In this document: one piece after another, positions 1 to 12,200 of the stretch
Position numbering within the stretch: position 1 is the stretch's first letter
How the letters are laid out: each line of letters starts with the position of its first letter
Assembly: GCA_963921425.1 (NCBI GenBank)
Contig: OY992840.1
Location: forward strand, 3,288,501 to 3,352,500
Length of the DNA: 64,000 bases
Direction: 5' to 3'
From: Dryas octopetala
Lineage: Eukaryota > Streptophyta > Magnoliopsida > Rosales > Rosaceae
Notes under the pieces: generated by a model
Told to the model about the DNA's origin: nothing
What the model saw: only the letters and a program-made list of their open reading frames with translations
The model's database searches: none
Position numbers and translations under genes: made by a program

Positions 1-1015
1 ATTTATTCTTAAAAACATTTATAAAACAAGGTTCACTCACTGTTTACTCCGAACTATGCCGAATCCTTTCCGATGTTGATTCCTACTCACGACCCCTCAC
101 TTGTTTGTCACTCAAATCATACTAACACTTCCTCGATAATTAATTTGATCGTTTTGTATAATAACTGCTTAATCATCATTTATTTACCTCGACAATGAAC
201 ACTCCTTCTCTAATTCAGCAATTATCCTCAGAGCAACTCTATAATTCACAATTAATTCCTTAGCCTCAAAACCTCATCAATTCACTCTCATGATCCAAAT
301 TCTACACTTAGTCTTCTCTAACATATAACAACAAACACACAAAATAGACAATTCACTAATGATACTCAACAATATAACCAGATAAGCTTCACTCACAATT
401 TAACCACGTAAAATGACTGAAATGCCCTTGGACGGCAACACGCTTGGATGTCAAATTCGATAGCATGACGGCATCGGAAATAAGATTTCTCGAGCCCGTG
501 TACCTGTTAAGATCAGACAACCAATCAAATATAAAAAGATTCACAAATGGTCGTTCAACGACCGAAATGGGCGACCGCCACCATACACGGTGGCTGCCCA
601 ACCCCAAACAACACATAAACATCAACAAAAACTCACAAGAAAATATGAGAATGATTCAAGCCCGAAACCCTAAATCCTAAATAAAACAAAAATCAAAACC
701 CAAAATTAAAACCCTAAACAGAGTGAAAACAAAAATCCAAACCCTAATCAGTGTGGGATCTTGAAATTAAACAAAAAAACTTCAAAATTTTAAAAATTTA
801 AAAATTTAAAAATTTATATAGACATAGAAGACTTTGGTAATCCTTCAGAGATAGAAAGAAAAACCTTATGTTCACTTCCCTATTTTGCATCCAACAACGG
901 CTGAGAGAGAGAGAACCAAGAGAGAGTGAAGTGATCGAGAAGGGCTGGGCAAGTGTGTTTTCTCATGGAGGCAACCTTTCAAAATTTTTAAATAAAAGAA
1001 AAAGGATTTTTTGAG
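1..1015 (-). mobile_element. LTR family F fragment (copy F3)
   Basis: This is a piece of a long Ty3-type LTR, lying in reverse orientation and cut by the window edge. The stretch at about 400-620 matches 26,300-26,500, 63,850-63,960 and the reverse complement of 37,760-37,980. The shared words include ACGGTGGCTGCCCA and the run around GGACGGCAACACGC. No coding capacity is visible and the short open frames here are chance. The right end is lost near a CACTA remnant, so the exact limit is uncertain. Confidence 0.6.
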
Positions 1016-1039
1016 AATTAGGTTTTTTAATTAAAATTT

Positions 1040-1275
1040 TAATGATAGACTATTGGCAACATACAAAGCACGTTGTTATATTTAACCAAGTCCACAACAT
1101 GCTTCTGCACATTGTAGAATAAGCACTTAACAACGTGCATCCACTGAATGTTGCGAAACTACTCTTTTGACAACTCGCATCTTAAGCACATTGTCAAATT
1201 TTATATTCGATCAACAACATATATTAAAGGCATGTTGTTAAGTATATGTTGTTATATGTCATTTTTCTTGTAGTG
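1040..1275. mobile_element. CACTA (En/Spm) element terminus, truncated
   Basis: The right edge, read in reverse, is CACTACAAGAAAAATGACAT, the classic plant CACTA terminal inverted repeat. Many short inverted and direct copies of an AACAACATG-type word follow inside it, as expected for subterminal repeats. The matching left terminus is not present, so this is a one-ended remnant. No transposase is encoded. Confidence 0.6.
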
Positions 1276-1603
1276 CTTGTTTAAGAATTTGATTCTAGTT
1301 TGCATCTTGACTTGACCATAAACTTGTGAGCTTACTTGCTCTTGAGAGTAAATATTGAGAACTCTAGATTGTATATTTGTATTTGCTTTGTAGGTACAAT
1401 TTAATTTTGACAAAAATTGGGTTTAACCTATTCACCCCCTCTAGGTATAGTATCGGTACTTACTTGGAATTTCAGAGAATCTAATTGTATGAATTGTAGC
1501 ATGATTAATCTGTAACTAGAGAATAGTGAATCTCAAACAATTAGAGTTTCAAACTCTAGATTGATGTGCATGAAAGTGCGTTGTTGGATCATGAGACTAA
1601 CAT
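1276..1603. other. Unassigned repeat-like DNA
   Basis: There is no gene here. The phrase ATTCACCCCCTCTAGG at about 1,430 is typical of the end of plant Ty1/copia LTR leaders, so this may be an old LTR scrap. I cannot place its ends. Confidence 0.3.
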
Positions 1604-1857
1604 TGTAAAACATTGTCTGCATGCCACGATGAATAAGTCTCTTAATCACTAAGATAAATAAAGAGATTATTTTGTTATTCATTTCAAGTTGCTTATTGAA
1701 TTTATTGACTTTTTAATTGTATTCATAGTGTAAAACATTGTCTGCATGGCACGATGAATAAGTCTCATAATCAATAAGATAAATAAAGAGATTATTTTGT
1801 TATTCATTTCAAGTTGCTTATTGAATTTATTGACTTTTTAATTGTATTCATAGTGTA
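1604..1857. repeat. 125-bp tandem duplication
   Basis: Two nearly identical copies start at 1,604 and 1,729 (GTAAAACATTGTCTGC in each), a period of 125 bp. They differ at only a few bases, so the duplication is recent or maintained. No coding frame runs through it. Confidence 0.9.
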
Positions 1858-2153
1858 TATATCTATTTTCAACCCAATTTCCTCACCTCTTTCTTTCTCC
1901 ATGCAGACTAAATTTTTTTCTCATTTGTCATCTAATTTTTCAAAATGGAGCTAATGTGGCACTACTGTTTAATTTTATGTTAAATCATATTTTTTTTTTC
2001 TCAAACTTCCAATTTTATTCATTAGTAAAATTTTTAAAAAAAAATTAAATAACATTTTTATGTAAATCTAAATAAAAAGAAAAAAAATACCAAAAATAAA
2101 AAATAAAAACATGTACCCAACCACCGCCCAAGCCCCCACCTAGCCACTGGCTT

Positions 2154-2192
<39 letters not shown>

Positions 2193-2390
2193 TCCCTTCC
2201 TTCTTCCCTTCTCTCCTTCCTTTCTGCCAACTTCAAGCCCACTCTCGCTCCCAATCCTACTCGCATATCAGGTCATCAAATCCACCAAAGAGTCAAGTCT
2301 TCGAAGCAGGATTGCGCCAACCTCGCCAAGCAAGACAAAGACCTCATCGGCCTCGGAGTTAGCCAATTCGATATGGGCATAGAGAGTGGG

Positions 2391-2454
<64 letters not shown>

Positions 2455-2545
2455 GGGGAATGTCTGGGTGGGTGGAGTGGGGTGGTTGGGCCTGAAAGAG
2501 GTGCCCCTGGTGGTAGGGCCAACGGCTGGGAGGGTGGGGGGATAT
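1858..2545. other. Intergenic DNA with two facing microsatellites
   Basis: No gene is supported. A (CT)n run at 2,159-2,189 and a longer (GA)n run at 2,397-2,452 lie 207 bp apart and are complementary to each other. Apparent open frames here consist mostly of microsatellite translation and are not credible. Confidence 0.7.
2397..2452. repeat. (GA)n microsatellite
   Basis: An uninterrupted GA run of about 28 units. Confidence 0.95.
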
Positions 2546-4742
2546 TGTAAGACTCGGAAATTTTCAAATTTATTTTGGGATTTTTTCTTATTTTCTAAAA
2601 TTTTTATAGAATTTATTTGTCGGAAAATCTAATTTTTCCACATTGAGGTTTAATTATTTGACCAACTTTGACTAGGGTTTTGACCCAAGTTAGACCTTTA
2701 AAAGGTAGTACTTTTACTCACAAACCCAACGGTGTAAGTCTCGTATTATTCCGAGTCCGGGAGATTATTTTATGAATTTCTCAAATTTTCTTTTCTTTAA
2801 AGCATTTTATCTTTGTTTGTGGAGCTTGAAATTTCTGAAATTTTTTCTAAGGACAAATTGGTAATTTGAACTCATAGTTAATTAGTACTAGTCGATACGA
2901 GTCCGTAGTATTTTTCGGGGTATTTTTCTGAGTCCCGAGTTATTTTTAATTAATTTTTGAAGTTAAGAAAAATAGGAAAAATAAAATAAAATAGGAAATC
3001 ACCAGATCACGCCACGTGGCACGATATGGAGCGTCCATCGCTGTGTGACAGCAAGATCTAATGGCTGCATGTGCATCAAAGTGTCAGGGCATGCGCCACG
3101 TGTCACTTTCTCATTGGTCCAAGTTGTGACGGTTGACTTGAGTCAACCTGGTCAACTCGGCTGAGTCAACTCAGTTGACTCATTCTCTCTCTCCCATATA
3201 AATAGTGGCGCACACTCAACTGGTTTTCATCCCTTCTCGGCGCACGCTTCCCAAGAGAGAGCTTCTCTCTCATCTCTCCTCTTTTTTCTCTTCAATTTTG
3301 TTTTGAGTTTATCTTAAGTTCTGGAGCTCCGATCGACGATCCAATTTCGCCTACGCGATCGTGGCGACGAGCTCTTCGATTCTAGTAGTGTGAAGGCTAG
3401 GTTTTGGTGAAGTTTTAAAAAAATCATTTCTGAGCTCCATAAGTAATTTCTTGATCCCTATCAAACTTCTGTTAAAATTTTGTTAAATTAATCTCTTGTT
3501 AATTAGACTCTTTTAATCTTGTTACTTAACAAGTCTAGTAGTATCGAGACTCTGCCCGTGGGAAGTGTTCAACAGATATACCCTCAACCCAGCTTATTTA
3601 ATCTGCAGTTATTTAAGTTGTGGTTATAGACGGAACGTCGTTTAACTGTTGTTATCAAATGAACTTAATAAATATTGAGGTCATATCACTGGTAACATGA
3701 TGACTAAGGTCATTCCATGAGCATACAGGCGTTGGGTACTGAGCCAGAGCTCCCTCAGTTTCTCCATGCACTGACCTGGTCACGTTGTAGGTTAATATCT
3801 GATCAACCTCCTCGACAATAAATTAAAATAGATATAGAAACCACACGGTGTGACATGACTATTTGCCTCGGGGTGCAAGGTCATGTCGGATTAAGAATTC
3901 AGAGAAGGCTAGTAGTTACGCTAGTGCCAAACCTCTGAATTATAGCTTGTCTTAACAGACAAGTTCATCGATTTATGTGAAGACCGTCTTTAACACTAGT
4001 TGTTGTCAAACTAGGAACTCCAGTTACCTAAAAAAGATCGTTGCGATGTGGCAAATTGTGATTTGTACTCGAGAACAGGCAAAAACTTTGGACTCTAGGT
4101 AGGGGATAACACACTCTGACTAGTGGATTTCCTGCATGTATTATATAATAAATACTGTGTGATAAAGATGCATGTTTTTTATTGGCATATCTGCTTGATT
4201 TTATGATGATGAGAATGATGACTGTTATGCATATTCTCGTGAGATTGTTATTGTGTTTGCCTTGAGAGTGAAAGGTCTCTTACGGTAGACCCTAAGTTTC
4301 GATCCCAAAACCTCATGAGGGGTTGTACGGACGAACTGGTCGATTGTCCTTCTTGGGAGGCCAGTCTAGGCGGTATAACCATGAAATGACCACTTTCGCT
4401 ACCTTGTCCTAATCAAATGACTGCATGACCTTGTTATGTTTTTGTGAGAGGGTAGTTTGCCCTAACGGCTGGTCAACAGGTATAATTCTGAACTTGGGCC
4501 CGGAAAATTGTATTTTGAAAACTGTATGAGCATGCTACTAATTTACTATGGGGTAAAAATACCAATTTTCCCTCTAAAAATTTTCAAAAAATTTGGGAAG
4601 TCCAAATTTATTTCTAGAAAATTAAAATAAATTTCCCTCTATAAATAAATTTTAGAATTTTCATAAACTCTCGGACGAATTTTCAAAAATATTTTGGAAA
4701 TTACCAAAAGCCTGTTTTAGAGAATTATTTCGAGACTTTACA
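2546..4742 (+). mobile_element. Probable solo LTR, family A
   Basis: It begins TGTAAGACTCGG and a plausible end is ...GACTTTACA. A TATA-like CATATAAATAG at about 3,195 is followed by a pyrimidine-rich leader, as in an LTR promoter. The U5-like part (AGGCGTTGG and GGACGAACTGGTCGA blocks at about 3,728 and 4,330) parallels LTR G (about 29,600 and 30,440), so the two are related families. There is no coding sequence. The flanks GATAT and GGAAT are not a clean target duplication, so the right end is tentative. Confidence 0.55.
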
Positions 4743-5022
4743 GGAATTTTAGAATTTTTCTAGAATTTATTTTATAGAGGGAAATTTGTTTTCCTCTAAG
4801 ACCGAGAGGTCTTTTGGGTAGCAAGTGTTCACGAGAAATGTATTGTTAGTTTTTATAAGACTAACGGTGCAAACCTCATATTTTTTGGAGTTCGAGAGAT
4901 TATCCTATGAATTTCCAAAGAATCTAGAGTATTTTAATTTTCTAGAAATAACTTTGGACTTCTCAAATTTTCTAGAAATTTTTAGAGGAAAAATTGGTAT
5001 TTTGACCCTATATTAAATTAGT
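4537..5022. repeat. Inverted repeat flanking the LTR A end
   Basis: The segments 4,537-4,605 and 4,952-5,022 are imperfect reverse complements of about 70 bp; both include the word for AAAATTGGTATTTT and an adjoining AAATTAGTA. The region between is AT-rich with further short inverted words. Confidence 0.7.
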
Positions 5023-5150
5023 ACTAGTGAAGACGAGCCTGTATGAATTTTCCTTGTATTTTTCTGAGTTCGGAGCTATTTTTAATTAATTTTCAAAGTT
5101 TATAAAAATAGGAAAATAAAAAAATAAGAAAATACAAGAAAAAAATGTGA
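4743..5150 (+). mobile_element. Truncated second copy of LTR A 5' part
   Basis: Bases 4,830-5,130 repeat, in the same orientation, the sequence at 2,700-3,000, with shared words ATTAGTACTAGT and AGCTATTTTTAATTAATTTT-like runs. It stops at about 5,130-5,150. It is non-coding. Confidence 0.55.
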
Positions 5151-5743
5151 CACATAGCGCACATCTAGCACGCCACGTCAGCAATAACGGCCAAGTCTGC
5201 ATTTTTAACGGAATTGTTGACGGAATAAGGTAAAATGAGACACAGATGTAAGTTATAGGTGGTAATCTGGAACAAAAAAACTTTTAGGTGACAATATGGG
5301 AATGAGTTACAGTTTTGAGTGGTAAATCGATAATTAAGCCAAACTTCTAGTCTGAATAGTGTTTGCGGCCTCATAGTCTACATGATATTTTTGCAAAAAA
5401 TCCTATAAATATAACTAATACCTTTGTGACAAATTACTTCATAGTGGTGGATAGTGTGAACTTTGTTTGAAATGGTCCAAGATTCAAAGCTCACTCATAA
5501 CAAAAATGGAACATAATTTGAACCGGACACATTTGAGATGGGCCAGGCTCAAACTCGGACACATCACGAGCTCAGGTTGCCTAACCCATAGTGGGCCACA
5601 GCCTGGCCGGATTGGTCTTAAATTCGAACCGCCCGGCCCAAGTCTTGCAACTTTGATAAGTTCTCTTATTCTCATCTTTAAATTTAAATTTTTTAGAAGA
5701 ATTTTAAAAACAAATAAAAAAATTGTACGTCTTGTCCACTTTG
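5151..5743. other. Intergenic DNA upstream of gene 1
   Basis: No gene is seen. A GC-richer stretch at about 5,520-5,650 contains GGCCNGG-type words resembling hAT subterminal sequence, but no ends could be found. The rest is presumed promoter-proximal DNA of gene 1. Confidence 0.4.
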
Positions 5744-5750
5744 TATATAA
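5744..5750 (+). promoter_or_regulatory. Possible TATA box for gene 1
   Basis: TATATAA lies about 110 bp upstream of a CT-repeat leader that ends in a consensus donor. A second TATA-like word (ATATAAAC, about 5,829) is closer to the CT run, so the start site is not fixed. Confidence 0.35.
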
Positions 5751-5853
5751 GTTCGTCCTTTCACTCAAAACGTGTCAGTCATTGGTTAAGGTCCCGTTGC
5801 CACCTCTGCAATTCCGCAACTGATTTTCATATAAACAAGCCCGTACATATCCA

Positions 5854-5856
<3 letters not shown>

Positions 5857-5895
<39 letters not shown>

Positions 5896-5920
5896 TATTC
5901 CTAAGCTCAACTCATTCTCT
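5857..5920 (+). other. Probable untranslated first exon of gene 1
   Basis: A (TC)n run (5,857-5,893) is followed by a short sequence ending in the donor ATTCTCT|GTAAGTG at 5,920/5,921. CT-rich 5' leaders spliced by a first intron are common in plant genes. The assignment is by position only; the next exon is not proved. Confidence 0.4.
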
Positions 5921-7540
5921 GTAAGTGTTCTGTTTCTCTTCTTTAACTAATATTGCTTTCTTTTTCTGGTTTTCTGGCTCTTAACTTGTGTATCTGTATT
6001 GGTATTTGAAAATTCTCTGTTCGAATTTCGTAATTTTATTCTTTTCAAATTTTCCTGTTGGATGCGTTTGACGGTACATTGCATACTTCTGTGGCTTATA
6101 AGGTTTTGAAGGAATATGGGTTTTGTGGGTTTTTCACATTTTTCTCCGTTTTTGTTTTGTTCACTCCTTACTCTTCTTATCATTTCCTGCAATTTATTTT
6201 AGTTATTGTAGGATCTGGCCTTGAAACATTCTTGACCTTACTTCATCTTGCATTAATTTCTGCAAAGAATCTCGCATCTCCTGCTTCACCAATTATTTAA
6301 GTTTTTGTGTTGATGGGGAAGAGTTTGTTCATCAATTGTTTTTGTTTGAGGAGTACTTTCATTAGATAGTGGAGTGAACTAGGCATGTTTTCTAGAGGCC
6401 TGATTTTTCAGGACTCATATTTTATTATATGAAAGTAGGCACTTTGTTGAGCACTGGGGGAACCAACTTGAATGGAATGAGTAAAGAATAAGGTTAACGA
6501 AGTTACCAAGCTTTATAAGATTTGTTGGAAATAAATGAATAAGGCTTCCCGTATCTTTAGAACCTAAATTTGCATAATGTAAAGTCTCAAAAATCTCTCT
6601 GTATTGTTCAGAACATGTTTGATAATCTTTATGTTTTATTTTTTTAATTAAAGAGAGTGGATGAAGAGAAGATATAGACAAGAGAGGAGAGAGGTGAGAG
6701 GGGAGGGGGGAGCGGAGGAAGAATACATGGAGTATTTTATAGAATAAAAACGTTATTGACCCATGTTGGCCCTTAGTCGTCATTTTCACCAAATTGTTTT
6801 GTGTTATTTATATGGGATATTGGTGTGCCCAGTTTGAACAATAAGAAGGGTGTGCCCTTTTGAGCTTTTAATACAATTGGTGTTGGTCTAGAGGCCAAAA
6901 GACATATGCTGCCTCAGGGTTTATTTATTTGTTGAGCAATATAGGATTTGAGCTGTGGTCCTTGCTTGATGTTGATAGATTAATACATGATCAAGTCAAC
7001 CTTCATGACTGAAAATGGAGCACTCGTCAGGCAGAACTGTGGACACAAAGTACCAAATACGAATATAAATATAAATTGTTTTTTTAAATGAAAATCTATT
7101 ACATCAACCCGTATTGGTAATTTAACCACAAAATCTTGGACTGTTAACTATGAAAATATAGGGAATAATGAGGGATGCTAATTTCTAGGGTAGACTTTGA
7201 GTTTTCTGATAGAAAGTATTTGTGTTCACCTTGTCAGAAATGAAAATTTGATGATTTAGCTTTCAAATACTTGTATACTTTTAATTTCTTCTAGTTTGAT
7301 GTAGAAATTGTTAAAATAAAGTTAGAATAAATATTAGTTATTAGAGTTTAAGTTGTTTGTACCTTTCTGTACTTTGGTGTAAAATCGCTCACCTCTGTTA
7401 GAATAATCTTTGGAGAAGTTTGCTATTGTGTAGTTTGTTAGATTAACTATGAGGAAGATTACTGTCAGCACTTTTACATTTTCCTTACATGATGGTCCAT
7501 CTAACATATTCTCTCTTTTTCAATTGGTTTTTATTGTTTT

Positions 7541-7616
<76 letters not shown>

Positions 7617-7642
7617 TTTTGAAGGATTCATTGATTATACAG
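5921..7642 (+). other. Presumed leader intron(s) of gene 1
   Basis: There is no convincing coding exon. A possible acceptor (TTATTGTAG) ends at 6,211, and a short Met-started frame lies near 6,313. A (TC)n run of about 32 units (7,543-7,606) sits immediately before the acceptors of the first coding exon and would act as its polypyrimidine tract. Confidence 0.4.
7543..7606 (+). repeat. (TC)n microsatellite in a polypyrimidine tract
   Basis: About 32 TC units end 18-36 bp upstream of the two candidate acceptors (7,624 and 7,642) of the first coding exon. Confidence 0.9.
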
Positions 7643-9227
7643 GATATCAGAAACTCAAATATAGGCTACAGGATGTCTTGCAACTTTTGGATAAGTCATT
7701 GATTAGGAAAGGCACTGCTTTGGTGGATCTGATGACATTGTTTTCTGAGTTATTAACTACCATAATAATATTGGCGACTAGGCCTTTCTCACTGTTCAAG
7801 CTGTTATGTTTGGTTGGAGTAAGAACTGCTTTTGTTTTCATTCATACTTGGACAGAGTTGGTGAAGGCGGCAGTATGCTTCCATGTGAATATATTCTGGA
7901 GAATCATGATATGGATGTTTGCACTTATATCTCTCCCGGGACGAGTTGTGACTGCCTTACAGAGAGAGAGGCAGGTTGGTTTTATCTTCTTTCAATAACT
8001 TTTACTCTACTTTTAAACATGAGCTCTAAATGTTGATTTAATTAAAATATTCCTGGCTACATGCGAAGGCCCATTGAGCTTGAAAAATTTTCTAAAGAGA
8101 GTCAAATAGCATGTTGACATGTTAATACATGCAGAAGCATGGGCATTCTCAGAACATGCATTTTTCTTAGTTCTCTTTCATAACTATTCACTATAAATTT
8201 CAGTTTCATTTGCATAACTGAGCATAAGTTTTCTACTAAAGCTCACACTTGCGAATATTCCCTCATTCACTGACATTGGTATCGAGGACCACAAACTTTT
8301 GCTCAAAGCTAACAGCGACATCACTTGACATTGAACACATGAAATGCTTGTGAACTAACACTTCCAATTATGAGTCAGGCATAAGTAGCTTTTCGGGGAG
8401 AAATTTGAATAGTTGTCCACCGATATATAGAAACATCTTATCAGTATAGATAGCTTGCAAGAGCATAAAACATTTTGTCTCATCTCATTTTACATGTCTA
8501 TAGAAAATCAGGCTATGTAATATTATATTATGGTTTGTCATGTTTCTATAGATTTTCATTTTAAAAGGAAGTGAAATTTTTGGATCAATGGGAATCTAAT
8601 ACGAACAGGATGTTTCAGGATGGGCAGATGGGATTTTGGTGGTGGGATGGTGGCTCTTCCATCCTTGAACTTGTGTTTCTTGTTTGCTATAGTGATTTAC
8701 AAATTGCGGGAGTTTCAATTAAAGATTGACGACCATCCAGTCTTATTTTCTGGCATGCATAATCTTCTAACATGGGATGCTTTTATGTGGTTATTGCTGC
8801 ATCTATTAAGTGGACTATACAGCTATTGGTATGTTATGGTGTTCATGGATATTAGAAAGAAAAATGTTACCCAAGGGCCATCCAGTTATCAAAAATTATA
8901 GTTGACTATATAGATTATAAGCGAACTATCTGTTAATTACTTGAAACTTTCAGACTGTCAGGTTCTTCTTTCTCTTAATGAAGTTATTGAAAAAGAAAAA
9001 GAAAATTACAAAGATTCAATTAGTGGATGACACCTGGGAGAAATAAAGTTGCTGGGGCAGAACCGATCTGGTAGCCACAACACTCTTGTAGTAGGAGGAT
9101 CCAAGTTCAAATCTCCCTTCCCCAAATGTTGTAACTAATTAGAAAAAGAAAAAAAAAAAAAAAAAGGACATGTTAAGACATAAGCTGTGGAGGCTGGGCA
9201 TGTACTTCTGAGATGCAATTATTAGGA

Positions 9228-9270
<43 letters not shown>

Positions 9271-12200
9271 GATGTGAGGCAAAGAAGGAGCTATAGAGGC
9301 AAAGTATGTCTAAATTCAATTCAATGGTTCTCAAATTAATATCCTAAAGTCTGAAACTTTATTACAATAAGTCGCCTATTTACATAGGAATTCCAAAATA
9401 AAACCTAAAAAAATACTAGAATAACTAAGATTTGAAATCTAAAGATAACAACCGTTTATTATAAATATGTAATCCTTACATTCTAATTTCAATAAAATAA
9501 ATCCTTTTTCTAAGTTTGTCCCTATGCATAAAATAAATACAATTTTTCTTGTATTGGTCACCAGTTTTCCTCCCTCTTATTAAACATTAATGAGCTATTT
9601 TCCGTTCTATTATTGTTCCTAAATTTCATAGTCTCTCATATTTCTTAGCTATGAGGATTATTGTTATGTTAAGCAGCTGGAACTGCATCTACATGATATT
9701 CAAATTGAGTCGGAGAGTCTTGCATGGGATAGGAAAGAACTTCAGGAACATCTGCAAGCAGCCTTTAAAGAACAAAAAATGATGGAGTTGATATTAGCAG
9801 AACTTGAAGAGGAACATGACAAGGCCGTTGGCAAAATTGAAATGCTAGAGGGCGAGGTAAATATTTCATCCTCCTCTCACATGCCTTGAGCAATTCCACC
9901 ACTCTGGTTGCACTGCATGTATTTCTTTTGTGTCCACGCCAGAAATGATTTAAGGCATCTAATTTATAACATCCCTGCTATAATTTGTGGAATGAGAGCC
10001 TTGAGTAGTTGAGTCCACATGGGCAGTGGTGTTTGGCATCTAAAAATCTAGGAATCCATATACAAGGACTTGCTAATATGTTTGTGCGTGCAAGCCATAG
10101 AGATCTTTCTCGATTTGAGTTTATATTTGCTTGCAAGCCATGTATATTATATATCAAATTATATGAAAATAATAGTAATGTGTAATTTTCTTTACTTAGC
10201 ACATAATATTTGGGCAATACTGCACTCTCTATAAGTTAGTGAAGACAAATCATTTTAAGCATATGAAAGTTTTGTAAAATCCATTTGTTAGGATTTTGTC
10301 AGTACAGTGTTTTGATTGGATAGTTGATCAGAAATTGTTAACAATTGATAACTTGTTAGGTTACTAAGGTTCTTGTCAAGAGATGCTTCATTTGCAAGAT
10401 TTGGAAGAAACCTAGATCACTTGCCTAATATTTCAGTGGTTTGTGAATTGTGATCTTGTTTTCTTTTCTCGGTCTCGTGGGTGATACCAAGAACTGTTAA
10501 CACAGTCTCGTCATGTTGGCATAAGATTGTTAGAACAAAGAAGATAGGCTAAAGATTCTTGGAAGGCAGCTCCATTGTTTTCTTTGGTTCAGAGCATAAT
10601 AGAATAGCCTTCGAGGGCAAGGGGCAGTCTTATGGAGCGTAAAGATAGACTATTTCTAGGTATAGTTCAAGTGCTAGAGGAAGTCCTATGCTCAGTTTCC
10701 TCACGTGAATTTTATTTTTTCCTTATACATTTTCCCCTTTTGTAGTATACATTTCGTGTACATGGGTTGTGCCATCACCATTGCTTTCTTCAATACTTTT
10801 TATCTATACAAAATGGAGTACATATCTGGCACAAGTGGATGAGAGTGTCTTGGCTTTGGGTGTCTGACACATCAAATTTGATATGAAACTTATGTTCTAC
10901 AAATATAGCCTTCCTTTGTTTACTGATATCATTGTTATTGTTAAAGTTTGTTGGGTTACAGTACAGATGCAATCATTCTTGAAACACTAAATTATAACTT
11001 ATCTTTTTGTGCCAAGTACATGCATACACAAAGCAGTGGCTGGGAAAGCAAAAATGTTTGTCTGTGAAGCAATCTGTGCGTTGATTAATGGGAGTCCATC
11101 AGTATATTAATCATCAATTGGGGGGGGGGGGGGGGGGGGGGGTAAAAGGAAGGAGCAAATGAATCTCAGACAATGAAATAGGTCATGCTTATCGATCGTA
11201 CTCTTTCTTTGTTTAAATAAACCATAACTCAGGCACAAAGTAATTTTGTCTGTGACCTCGTTGTGCGACCACATGAACCGCATGAATGCATACATGTAGC
11301 TTTGTATAAGGTGAATTCAATATTTGCTTTGTTAATCCAATAGTTTGCAGAAGTTATGGCCCTAATGATGATCATTTTGGTTTCATGTGCATGTGCACAT
11401 CATTTACACATTTGATTGTGCTCTCTTTGGCAACTAAATGTACATATGTAACACGGGGTGTTTATACAATTTATTCTTCTTATAGAATATGATATGTGAT
11501 TATTTAGATTGCATATTTGTTGCGTTTGACTAATGGATTGCAAATTTGCAATCATAATGGCTCAACCACATGATCATGATTCATGATAGATTAATGTCTG
11601 GCTTTTGTTTAGTAGCTGAGAGGTGCACTCTACTTTGTTAGTAGACTTACATGATGGACCATTTGAATACATTCTTCTTGCCCAAAATGGTGTAATAGGT
11701 TATCAAGACCCTAGCTTTGGTGATGAATGCTTTAATAAAATTAATTAAGAAAGTGCTTAAAGTTAACTACTAAATTAGACTAATAAGTCATAAGAACAAT
11801 ATCTTTAGTGCTTAAAGTTAACTACTAAATTAGACTAATAATTCATAAGAACAATATCTTTAGTGCTTAAAATTAACTACTAAATTAGACTAATATTTCA
11901 TATGTTCAACCATTAACCACATATGAACAAGAGATAGAGATACGTACGTACATACATACATATTATGTAGTAATGTTTGATGGGATGATTTAGTAATAAT
12001 GATTATTTTGTCTGTAAAGATGATAGTGGTGGTGGCATCTTAAATAAGGGTCATGGGGTGGTGTTGCCAATGCCTGCATTATGTTAAAAGGATTCACATC
12101 TCCATAAAACAAGAGTTAATTATATTTTAGTAATTTTTAAGATTCTACTCTAAGCAGTAGCATAGTGTGGCTGTGAGTTACCAAATATTTAAAGTGACTT

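Noticed and set aside
2045-2567. Two - strand frames of 73 and 99 residues
   Set aside because: Largely the translation of CT/GA microsatellites.
5467-5823. Frames of 118 and 94 residues on opposite strands
   Set aside because: Mutual shadows in intergenic DNA with no recognisable domain and no splice context.
7489-7642. N-terminal extension of gene 1 made of Ser-Leu repeats
   Set aside because: It is the TC microsatellite in the polypyrimidine tract; the exon most likely begins at 7,625 or 7,643.
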